Made by a program: the position numbers and the translations under genes. Source: Falsirhodobacter algicola (GTDB lineage Bacteria; Pseudomonadota; Alphaproteobacteria; Rhodobacterales; Rhodobacteraceae). From it: DNA of 64,000 nt. Positions within the stretch are counted from its first letter, which is position 1; each line of letters opens with the position of its first letter. Positions 50,641 through 58,279 of this stretch are shown here, in pieces. The notes beneath the pieces are model-generated. The model searched no databases. It saw nothing but the letters and a program-made list of their open reading frames with translations, and was not told the origin of the DNA. The stretch lies in assembly GCF_018279165.1 (NCBI RefSeq), contig NZ_CP047292.1, positions 33,618 to 97,617 of the forward strand, read 5' to 3'.

Positions 50641-51297
50641 ATGACACGTGCCGACCTCAAACCTCGCAAGCCGGGACGGCCCGAAGGCCAGACGAACCTT
50701 TCGTCCGACATCCTCGATGTTGCCGAGGTCATGTTCGCCGAACAGGGCTTTGCCGGCACGACGCTGCGTCAGGTCGCGGATCGCCTTGGGGTCAATCCGG
50801 CGATGATCGCCTACTACTTCCAGAACAAGGACAATCTGTTCCGCAGCGTCTTCACCCGCCGGGGGCATGCGATTTCGGCCGGGCGCATGGAGCGGCTCGC
50901 CGCGCTTGCCGGGCGGCCTTACGGCGTCGAGGATCTGGTGCGCGCCTTCATCGAACCCGCGGCCGAACTCTACGACGACGTTCAGGGACGCGCCTTCCTC
51001 AAGCTGCATGCGCGCCTTCATATGGAACCGGAGGAGCTGTCCTTCGAACTGCGCCGCGTGGTGCACAACGAATCGACCCATGCCTATGCGGCGGCGTTCG
51101 TCCGGCTTCTCGGCCTTCCGGAGCGGGAGGTGTATCAGCGCATGTCGCTTCTGATCGGTGCCTATCTCTATGCCTTTTCCGGCACGAGTCGGCTGGGGGA
51201 GCTGATGGGCGACGACACGGACCCGATGAAGGGACTTCTTCCCGCCACGATCGCCTTCGGCACCGCCGGCATGGTGGCTGGCATCACACCGTCATAG
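50641..51297 (+). CDS. TetR family transcriptional regulator
   Basis: 218 residues. The N-terminal helix-turn-helix is ILDVAEVMFAEQGFAGTTLRQVADRLGVNPAMIAYYFQNKDNLFRSVFTRRG, the canonical TetR_N pattern. The C-terminal helical ligand domain has the form of the TetR_C_11-like groups. The basic N-terminal extension RADLKPRKPGRPEGQ often makes minor-groove contacts. Transcribed away from the ABC/monooxygenase operon, so it most likely represses that operon until the aromatic substrate or a metabolite binds. GGAAGAAG precedes the ATG. Confidence 0.9.
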   Translation: MTRADLKPRKPGRPEGQTNLSSDILDVAEVMFAEQGFAGTTLRQVADRLGVNPAMIAYYFQNKDNLFRSVFTRRGHAISAGRMERLAALAGRPYGVEDLVRAFIEPAAELYDDVQGRAFLKLHARLHMEPEELSFELRRVVHNESTHAYAAAFVRLLGLPEREVYQRMSLLIGAYLYAFSGTSRLGELMGDDTDPMKGLLPATIAFGTAGMVAGITPS

Positions 51298-51388
51298 GGC
51301 GGGGCGAAAGCCAAAGAACCGTCGCAAATCCACGAAGGGTAATCGGCGCCGGGGCCAACGGCCTATGCGATGTACTGGGGTGCGCCCC

Positions 51389-51434
51389 TTGACAGGCGCA
51401 TGCGGCGAATCCATACATATTCCAATAATGGAAT
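51389..51434 (+). promoter_or_regulatory. Promoter and inverted-repeat operator of the IclR gene
   Basis: A perfect -35 box TTGACA (51389-51394) is followed after 17 bp by catacat (from 51412), a weak -10. Directly downstream is attcca-ataa-tggaat (51419-51434), a perfect 6-bp inverted repeat, with another ttggaat half-site at about 51449-51455. A palindrome over the start region of an IclR gene fits autoregulation. Confidence 0.55.
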
Positions 51435-51459
51435 TGTCCGAACCGTATTTGGAATACCG

Positions 51460-52269
51460 ATGGATCCGACCGAACGCACATTGCAGGTGCTGGAATACAT
51501 CATGGCGGCCGGCCCCGGCCCGGTGAAGCAGGTGGACATCGCCCGGCATTGCGGGCTGTCGCCCTCCACGCTGAACCGGATCGTGAAAACGCTGTCCGAA
51601 TGGGGTTATCTGTTCCGTACGTCGGAGAAGTACTGCGTGCGCAACTTCCGCCTCGAGCGGAACGTGCCGATGTCGCACAGCTATCTGGCCAAGCTGGACG
51701 CGATGATGACGGATCTGTCGGTCCGGCTCGGCGTCTCGGCCGAGGTGATCGTGGTCGCGGGGCACGAACTGCTGTGGCATTCCAAGGCCGACCATCCCGA
51801 CCCGGAGGTGGTGATCCGCGCGGGCGTCGGCTTCCGCCGCTCCCTCTATGAACTCGACGTGCTGTCGCAGCTCTATCTAAGCCGGATGCCGTGGGAGGAC
51901 GTGCGCGCCATGTTCTACACCGAGGGCTTTTTCGAGACGCCGCGCAAGGGCGGGGGGCCCACGCGCTGGATCCCGGAGGAGACCGTGCGCACCACGTTGG
52001 AACGGATGCGCCCCGAGGTTTTCGCCGCCGATGCCGAGGGCAACCATGTCGGCATCCGCCGCCATGCCACCGTGGTGGAGGATCCGCATGGCCGGTTCCT
52101 GCATCTGGTGGCGCTGGCGGAACCGGCGGCGGCGGGCGATGCGCGCCCGGAGACGTACCGCGAGGCGCTGCTGGCGGTCCGGGCCGAACTGTCGGTTCTG
52201 GCCTATGCCGAAAGCGCCACCAATCGGCTGGTGCCGAAACATCATGCGATGTCGCTTCGCGGGGGGTGA
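51460..52269 (+). CDS. IclR family transcriptional regulator
   Basis: 269 residues. An N-terminal winged helix (TLQVLEYIMAAGPGPVKQVDIARHCGLSPSTLNRIVKTLSEWGYLFRTSEKYCVRN) is followed by the IclR effector domain (~80-250), including GRFLHLVALAEP. IclR regulators sense small carbon compounds. The start MDPTERT at 51460 gives a normal HTH position; its ribosome site is weak (GGAATACC). It precedes tctBAC, sulfatase and CLC genes in the same direction and is the likely controller of that unit. Confidence 0.88.
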   Translation: MDPTERTLQVLEYIMAAGPGPVKQVDIARHCGLSPSTLNRIVKTLSEWGYLFRTSEKYCVRNFRLERNVPMSHSYLAKLDAMMTDLSVRLGVSAEVIVVAGHELLWHSKADHPDPEVVIRAGVGFRRSLYELDVLSQLYLSRMPWEDVRAMFYTEGFFETPRKGGGPTRWIPEETVRTTLERMRPEVFAADAEGNHVGIRRHATVVEDPHGRFLHLVALAEPAAAGDARPETYREALLAVRAELSVLAYAESATNRLVPKHHAMSLRGG

Positions 52270-52309
52270 GGCGGCGCACGCGACCATCGGAGCATTGGGG
52301 GGAGGACAT

Positions 52310-52357
52310 ATGACGGACCGGAACGGGACCATCGCGCAGGGGCGGGCGGCGGCATGA
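52310..52357 (+). CDS. Possible 15-residue leader ORF before tctB
   Basis: Starts with ATG behind a strong gggggaggaca ribosome site and encodes MTDRNGTIAQGRAAA. Its TGA overlaps the tctB ATG (ATGA, 52354-52357). tctB itself has no good ribosome site, so it is probably translated by reinitiation after this ORF. Whether the peptide matters or only the coupling does is unknown. Confidence 0.45.
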   Translation: MTDRNGTIAQGRAAA

Positions 52358-52821
52358 CGTGGAAACGCCTCAACATACTGATCGCGGTTCTGCTGATCCT
52401 CGGCGGGGCCAGCTATGCCGCCGCGATCAACCGCAGCGCCGCGCAGGCGATCTTCTTTTCGTCGGCCGGGATCGGTCCGGCCTATTTCCCGAACATCCTT
52501 GCGGCGCTGCTGATCGGGCTGAGCCTGATCGTGCTGATCCGCAACATCGCCGACCGGAGCGCCGAGAAGGCCGCCCGGATCGTCACCGAGAATGCCGGGT
52601 ACATCCTCGGCACGCTTGCGCTGGCGGTGCTGGCCATCGCGCTGTGGCAGGTGACGGGCTTCTTCTATCCGGTCGTGTTCGGGCTTCTGGCCGTGCTGAT
52701 GTCGGTGTTCCGCGCCGAGACGGGCGGGCGGCGCGCAGTCGTCACCGGGATCGTGACGGCGGCGGGCACGACGCTGTTCATCTATGCATTGTTCGGAAGA
52801 ATTCTGCAGGTTTCATTCTGA
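52354..52821 (+). CDS. TTT transporter small membrane subunit TctB (second system)
   Basis: 155 residues, four helices. RLNILIAVLLILGGASYAAAI in helix 1 and IGPAYFPNILAALLIGLSLIVLIRNI match the TctB family. Its start overlaps the short leader ORF, and tctA begins 11 nt after its stop. Gene order here is tctB-tctA-tctC, unlike the tctC-tctB-tctA order of the first system at 33912. Confidence 0.87.
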   Translation: MTWKRLNILIAVLLILGGASYAAAINRSAAQAIFFSSAGIGPAYFPNILAALLIGLSLIVLIRNIADRSAEKAARIVTENAGYILGTLALAVLAIALWQVTGFFYPVVFGLLAVLMSVFRAETGGRRAVVTGIVTAAGTTLFIYALFGRILQVSF

Positions 52822-52831
52822 GGGGAGCGGA

Positions 52832-54325
52832 ATGGACACGTTCGGCCAAGATCTGATCCATCTTTTCACGATCACCAACATGCTGTGCATCCTGCTGGGC
52901 ACGGTGGTCGGCATGGTGTTCGGCGCATTGCCGGGCCTTGGAACGGTGATCGCGGTGGCGCTGCTGCTGCCGGTCACGTTCACGCTGCCGCCGCTGGCGG
53001 GCATCCTGATGCTGCTTGCGACCTATCAGGCGGGGGAATACGGGGGCTCCATCTCGGCGATCCTGCTGGGGGTGCCGGGCACGCCGCAGGCGGCGGCCAC
53101 GGTGATCGACGGGCACCCGATGGCGGTGAACGAATCGCCCGGCAAGGCGCTGAGCTATTCGCTCCTTGCCTCCAGCATCGGGGGCATCTTCGGCGGGCTG
53201 GTGCTGATCTTCGTGTCGGTGCCGCTGGCGAAATTCGCGCTCAATTTCGGCAGCCCGGAATATTTCCTGCTGGGGGTGATCGGCCTGCTGACCGTCGCCC
53301 TGCTGAGCGGGCGCGACAAGATCAAGAGCATGATCTCGGTCGTGCTGGGGCTGATGGCGGGCACGGTGGGGGTCGATGCGCTGACCGGCGTGGACCGCGC
53401 GACCTTCGGCCAGCCCGAGCTGATGGACGGCATCAACCTCGTGGCGCTGCTGGTCGGGATCTTCGCCATCTCCGAATTGCTGGCGATGATCAGCAAGGGG
53501 CTGAACATCCGCTATGTCGCCGATTACGCGCGGCTGAAGACCGGCCTGACCGGGGCGGAGGTGAAGGGCGTGGCCAAGCCCACGCTGATCGGTTCGCTGA
53601 TCGGGGCGGGCACGGGCATCCTGCCGGGGATCGGCGGGGGGGCGGCCTGCTGGTTCGCCTATGCGCTGGCCAGCAAGCTCTCCAAGAATCCCGGCGCGTT
53701 CGGGCGCGGCAGCCCCGAAGGGATCGCGGCGCCGGAATCGTCGAACAACGCGTCGGCGGGCGGGGCGCTGGTGCCGTTCCTCGCGCTTGGGATTCCGGGT
53801 TCGGCGGCGGTGGCGATCATCATGGGGGCCTTCGTGATGAACGGCATCCAGCCCGGCCCCGGCGTCTTCACCGCCGAGCGCGATCTCGTCTATGGCATCT
53901 TCTACGGCTTCATCGTGACGACGGTGGCGATGTATCTCGTGGGCCGCCTGCTGACGCCGATGTTCGCGCGGGTGCTGGTGGTGCCGAACGCGTTTCTGGT
54001 GCCCATCGTGCTGGTGCTGTGCCTGATCGGCATCTACGCCTCCAACGCGGCCTTCTTCGATCTGTGGCTGGCGATGGGGATCGGGGTGCTGTTCTACATC
54101 CTGAAACGGCTCGAATATTCGGTGTCCTCGGTCATCATCGCCTATGTGCTGGCCCCGATCATCGAAGAGAACTTCCGCCGGTCGCTGAACCTGTCGAACG
54201 GCAGCTACGGCGTGTTCATCTCGGGCCCCTATTCGATCCTGCTGGTCCTCGCGATCGTGGCCGCCCTCGGGTGGAGCGTGCACGCCGCCCTGCGGCAGCG
54301 CCGCGCGCGGCCAGCGGTGCAATGA
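52832..54325 (+). CDS. TTT transporter large membrane subunit TctA (second system)
   Basis: 497 residues, about 12 helices. GTVVGMVFGALPGLGTVIAVALLLPVTF, YQAGEYGGSISAILLGVPGTPQAAATVIDGHPMA and APESSNNASAGGALVPFLALGIPGSAAVAIIMGAFVMNGIQPGPG are the TctA repeats. ATG 52832 with GAGGGGAGCGG upstream is chosen over the ATG at 52784 that overlaps tctB. Confidence 0.95.
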   Translation: MDTFGQDLIHLFTITNMLCILLGTVVGMVFGALPGLGTVIAVALLLPVTFTLPPLAGILMLLATYQAGEYGGSISAILLGVPGTPQAAATVIDGHPMAVNESPGKALSYSLLASSIGGIFGGLVLIFVSVPLAKFALNFGSPEYFLLGVIGLLTVALLSGRDKIKSMISVVLGLMAGTVGVDALTGVDRATFGQPELMDGINLVALLVGIFAISELLAMISKGLNIRYVADYARLKTGLTGAEVKGVAKPTLIGSLIGAGTGILPGIGGGAACWFAYALASKLSKNPGAFGRGSPEGIAAPESSNNASAGGALVPFLALGIPGSAAVAIIMGAFVMNGIQPGPGVFTAERDLVYGIFYGFIVTTVAMYLVGRLLTPMFARVLVVPNAFLVPIVLVLCLIGIYASNAAFFDLWLAMGIGVLFYILKRLEYSVSSVIIAYVLAPIIEENFRRSLNLSNGSYGVFISGPYSILLVLAIVAALGWSVHAALRQRRARPAVQ

Positions 54326-54351
54326 CAACGTGAAGTGGAGGGAGGAAATCC

Positions 54352-55335
54352 ATGTTCAGACTGCTTGAGACGTTCAAGGTGCAGGCCGCCGTTCTGGCAT
54401 CGGCTGCGGTGATCGCGGGCGCGGCGCCGGCGCTGGCGCAGGGCTATCCCGAAAAGCCGATCACGTGGATCGTGCCCGACGGGGCGGGCGGGGGGCTCGA
54501 TTCCGTGGTGCGCACGATCGCGCCCTATGTCGCGCGCAACCTGCCGAACGACGCGACCATCGTGCTGAAGAACCTGCCCGGCGCGACGCAGACCATCGCC
54601 GTGTCGGCGGTGCATGACGCGCGCCCCGACGGGTACACGATCGGGCAGGCCTCGGTCGCGCCGCTGACGATCATGCCGCATCTGGGCAAGACGAAATACG
54701 ACGGCTACGAGGATTTCGACCTGATTGCGAACGTCTTCGACGCCGCCCATTACATGGTCGTGCCCGGCAGTTCCGAATTCGACAGCTTCGAGCAGCTTCT
54801 GGATTATGCCAAGGCCCATCCGGGCGAGGTGAAGATCGGCATCGACGGCGTGTTCAACGCCCAGCATCTGCCGCTTCTGGGGCTGGAGCAGGCGGCGGAT
54901 GTCGATCTGAACGAGATCGTCTATCAAAGCAGCGCCGAGACGAAGAAGGCCCTTCTGGGTGGCGAGATTGATGCCGGCATCATGCCCTCGCACATCATCG
55001 TCGCCGAAGAGGACAGCGGCTCGCTCCGCGCCGTGGTGGACATGATGGAGGTGAAGGCCGACTACCTGCCGGATGTCCCCTCGCTTGCCGATCTGGGCTA
55101 CACGCCCAGCCAGCTGTTCGTCGGGGTGATCGCGCCGAAGGGCCTGCCGCAGGACATCCGCGACACGCTGACCGGCGCGGTCGAGGCCGCGCTGGCGGAC
55201 CCGGAACTGGACGCGATGCTGGCCCGGCAGGGCGTGCTCGTGAACTACAACGGGCCGGAGGAATACAGCGACCGGCTGGAGCGGCTGGACGATGTGAACC
55301 GCCGCATCCTGACCGATTTCGGCGTGCTGAAATAA
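54352..55335 (+). CDS. TTT transporter substrate-binding protein TctC (second system)
   Basis: 327 residues. A signal peptide (to APALAQ) precedes a TctC/Bug fold: YPEKPITWIVPDGAGGGLDSVVRTIAPYVARNL and KNLPGATQTIAVSAVHDARPDGYTIG. It differs from most Bug proteins in the second lobe (VFDAAHYMVVPGSSEFDSFEQLLDYAKAHPGEVKIGIDG). Its close coupling to two sulfatases suggests an organosulfate ligand carrying a carboxylate, as inference. Confidence 0.9.
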   Translation: MFRLLETFKVQAAVLASAAVIAGAAPALAQGYPEKPITWIVPDGAGGGLDSVVRTIAPYVARNLPNDATIVLKNLPGATQTIAVSAVHDARPDGYTIGQASVAPLTIMPHLGKTKYDGYEDFDLIANVFDAAHYMVVPGSSEFDSFEQLLDYAKAHPGEVKIGIDGVFNAQHLPLLGLEQAADVDLNEIVYQSSAETKKALLGGEIDAGIMPSHIIVAEEDSGSLRAVVDMMEVKADYLPDVPSLADLGYTPSQLFVGVIAPKGLPQDIRDTLTGAVEAALADPELDAMLARQGVLVNYNGPEEYSDRLERLDDVNRRILTDFGVLK

Positions 55336-55368
55336 GCGCGCCCCCCTGTTGATCCGAAGGTTCCAGAG

Positions 55369-56790
55369 ATGACGACCGACCCGAAACAACCGAACTTCCT
55401 GTGGATCTGCACGGACCAGCAGCGTTTCGACACGATCCGCGCCCTTGGGAACGGCCATATCCACACCCCGAACCTCGACCGGCTGGTGGCGACGGGCGTG
55501 ACCATGGCGCAGACCTATTGCCAGAACCCCGTCTGCACGCCCAGCCGGGCCAGCTTTCTGACGGGGCGCTATCCGCGCACCACGGGCGTGACGCGCAACG
55601 GCAACGATGCCTTCCCGGAGGACGAGGTGCTCGTCCCCCGGATCCTTGCCGATCACGGCTATGTCTGCGGGCTGATCGGCAAGCTGCACCTTTCGTCGGC
55701 CGATGGCCGGACCGAGGTGCTGCCCAAGGATCACGGCTACGATGTCGTCCGGTGGAGCCATGGGCCACGGGACGGCTGGGGCGACGACAACGCCTATCAG
55801 GCGTGGCTGCGCGCCAAGGGCGTGGCATGGGACGATGTGTACAAGGGCAGGGCGGGCGGCATACCCGTCCAGCACCATCAGACGACATGGTGTGCCGAGG
55901 AGGCGATGGCCTTCATCGACACCCATCGGGATCGTCCGTGGATGCTGAGCATCAACATCTTCGACCCGCACCACCCCTTCGATCCGCCCGCCGAGCACAA
56001 GGCGAAATACCCCGCCGAGGACATGCCCCTGCCCAAATGGCGCGCGGGCGAGTTGGACACCAAGCCCGCCCTTCAGCGCAAGGATTACGAGGAGGGCGGC
56101 CAGAGCGGCCTCGGCCCCGCCTGCCGCGCGCTGAGCGACCGGGAGAAGCAGGACTACGTCTCGGACTATTACGCGATGATCGACCTGATCGACCTGCAGG
56201 TCGGGCGGCTGATCGACCATCTCGAAGAGCACGGCTTGCGCGAGGATACCGTCATCATCTTCCACAGCGACCATGGGGAGATGCTGGGCGATCACGGCCT
56301 CATCCTGAAGGGCGGACATTTCTATCAGGAACTGGTGCATGTGCCGCTGATCCTGTCCTGCCCGGCGCGGCTGATGTCCGACTTGCGCAGCCCCGCGCTG
56401 ACGGAACTGATCGACATCGCCCCGACCCTCTTGGAGCTTGCGGGCATTCCGGTGCCGCACCGGATGCAGGGGAGGAGCCTTGCCGCCCTGCTGCGCGGCG
56501 ATGCGGATCCCGATGTGCATCGCGGCTCGGTCTATTGCGAGTATTATGATTCCCTGCCCGCCGCCCATCAGGGCACCTTCGCCACGATGTATTTCGACGG
56601 CCGCTACAAGCTCACCGTATTCCACGGGCAAAGCGTGGGCGAGCTCTACGATCTTCGGACCGACCCCGACGAATTCGACAACCGCTGGGACGACCCCGCC
56701 TGCCGCGATCTGCGCGCCGATCTGGTTCTGCGCAGTTTCGAGCGGAGCATCCGCACCGTCGATCCCGTGACCATCGTCGGAAACTTCTGA
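55369..56790 (+). CDS. Cysteine-type sulfatase, family S1 (first of pair)
   Basis: 473 residues. The sulfatase motif is NPVCTPSRASFLTGRYPRTTG, with Cys56 expected to be converted to formylglycine. TDQQR (Asp16) gives a metal ligand; HSDHGEMLGDHGL and GLIGKLHL carry further metal and substrate residues, and FDPHHPFDPP an active-site His. It has no signal peptide, so it should work in the cytosol on an imported sulfate ester. Formylglycine formation needs FGE or anSME, which is not in the window. It follows tctC by 33 nt. Phosphonate monoester hydrolases share the fold, but CTPSR is the sulfatase form. Confidence 0.9.
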   Translation: MTTDPKQPNFLWICTDQQRFDTIRALGNGHIHTPNLDRLVATGVTMAQTYCQNPVCTPSRASFLTGRYPRTTGVTRNGNDAFPEDEVLVPRILADHGYVCGLIGKLHLSSADGRTEVLPKDHGYDVVRWSHGPRDGWGDDNAYQAWLRAKGVAWDDVYKGRAGGIPVQHHQTTWCAEEAMAFIDTHRDRPWMLSINIFDPHHPFDPPAEHKAKYPAEDMPLPKWRAGELDTKPALQRKDYEEGGQSGLGPACRALSDREKQDYVSDYYAMIDLIDLQVGRLIDHLEEHGLREDTVIIFHSDHGEMLGDHGLILKGGHFYQELVHVPLILSCPARLMSDLRSPALTELIDIAPTLLELAGIPVPHRMQGRSLAALLRGDADPDVHRGSVYCEYYDSLPAAHQGTFATMYFDGRYKLTVFHGQSVGELYDLRTDPDEFDNRWDDPACRDLRADLVLRSFERSIRTVDPVTIVGNF

Positions 56791-56838
56791 CGATCCGCCC
56801 CCTTCCGCAGCGCGCGGCCCTCAGCAAAGACCTGACCC

Positions 56839-58278
56839 ATGACCCAGACACCCAACATCGTTTTCATCCTGACCGATCAGCAGCGCTACGACACGATCGC
56901 CGCGCTCGGCTTTCCGCATGTGCACACGCCGAACCTCGACCGGCTGGTGAAGGAGGGGACGAGCTTCGACGGCTGCCATGTCACCTCGCCGTCCTGCAGC
57001 CCGTCGCGCGCCTCGCTGTTCACGGGCACCTATCCGCATACGAACGGCGTCTTTCGCAACGACGAGCGGTGGAATTACAGCTGGGTATCCGATCTGAACG
57101 CGGGCGGGTATCGCTGCGTCAATGTCGGCAAGATGCACACTTGGCCGGTGGAAGGGGCCTTCGGGTTCCACGAACGCCATGTGACCGAGAACAAGGACCG
57201 CGCGCATCCGAACCTGCCCTTCTATCTGGACAATTGGGACAAGGCGATCTGGACGCGCGGCTTCGAAAAGCCCAGCCGTCAGACCTATCGCCGCCGCGAC
57301 GATTACCGCGACGCCCTCGGGGCCTTCGTGTGGGATCTGCCCGAGGATCTGCACCCCGACGTGTTCGTGCCGCAGACCGCCTGCATGTGGCTCGATCGGT
57401 ATTCGGGGTCGGAGCCGTTCTTCCTTCAGATCGGCATTCCCGGCCCGCACCCGCCCTATGATCCGACGCAACGCTTCCTCGATATGTACGAGGGGAAGGA
57501 GTTCCCCGCCCCGATCCGCGATTACGACCTCGAAAGCCAGCCCGCCCCGTTCCGGGCGCTGCGCGGCAACCATCTGGGCGACGATCACGACGCGGTGGTG
57601 CATCTGAAGGATCCGACCGACGAACAGATGCAGCGCCAGCGCGCGCATTACTTCGCCAATGTCACCATGATCGACGAACAGGTCGGCCGCATCCTAGAGG
57701 CGCTCGAGCGTCGCGGCGTGCTGGAGGAGACGATCATCGTCTTCGCCTCGGATCATGGCGATTGTTTGAACGATCACGGCCATTCGCAGAAATGGAACAT
57801 GTACGAGCAATCCGTCCATGTGCCGACCATCTTCTGGGGGCCGGGCATTCCGGCGGGGCGGCGGGTCGATGACCTCGTTTCCCTGATGGATCTGGGGCCG
57901 ACGATCCTCGAACTGGCGGGTCTGACCCCGCCGGCATGGATGGAGGCGCAGTCCCTGCGGCCCTATTTCGGCGATGCGCGCCCCCCGCGCCGCGACTGCG
58001 TCTTTGCCGAACATGCGCGCGATGCGATCCTGACGGGGACGGAATTCGTCTCGATGGTGCGGCATGGCGATTGGAAGTTGGTGCATTTCGTGGATACCGA
58101 CGAGGGCCAGCTCTTCAACCTCGCGGACGATCCGGGGGAGCGGGTGAACCGCTGGGACGATCCGGCCTGCGCGGGCCGCCGGATGGAGCTGATCCACCGC
58201 CTGCTGGATTGGCGCATCCGCAGCGATCTGCGCACGCAGGGCTTCCGCAACGTGCTCGCTCGGGCGGTTCCGGCCTGA
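56839..58278 (+). CDS. Cysteine-type sulfatase, family S1 (second of pair)
   Basis: 479 residues. The motif SPSCSPSRASLFTGTYPHTNG has Cys53 as the formylglycine precursor. TDQQRYDT, NVGKMHTW, GIPGPHPPYDP and ASDHGDCLNDHGHSQKWNMYEQSVHVP supply the metal- and sulfate-binding residues. No signal peptide, so cytosolic. It is related to the preceding sulfatase but clearly diverged in the middle region, so the two probably act on different bonds or different intermediates. It ends one base before the CLC gene, indicating one transcript. Confidence 0.9.
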   Translation: MTQTPNIVFILTDQQRYDTIAALGFPHVHTPNLDRLVKEGTSFDGCHVTSPSCSPSRASLFTGTYPHTNGVFRNDERWNYSWVSDLNAGGYRCVNVGKMHTWPVEGAFGFHERHVTENKDRAHPNLPFYLDNWDKAIWTRGFEKPSRQTYRRRDDYRDALGAFVWDLPEDLHPDVFVPQTACMWLDRYSGSEPFFLQIGIPGPHPPYDPTQRFLDMYEGKEFPAPIRDYDLESQPAPFRALRGNHLGDDHDAVVHLKDPTDEQMQRQRAHYFANVTMIDEQVGRILEALERRGVLEETIIVFASDHGDCLNDHGHSQKWNMYEQSVHVPTIFWGPGIPAGRRVDDLVSLMDLGPTILELAGLTPPAWMEAQSLRPYFGDARPPRRDCVFAEHARDAILTGTEFVSMVRHGDWKLVHFVDTDEGQLFNLADDPGERVNRWDDPACAGRRMELIHRLLDWRIRSDLRTQGFRNVLARAVPA

Positions 58279-58279
58279 C

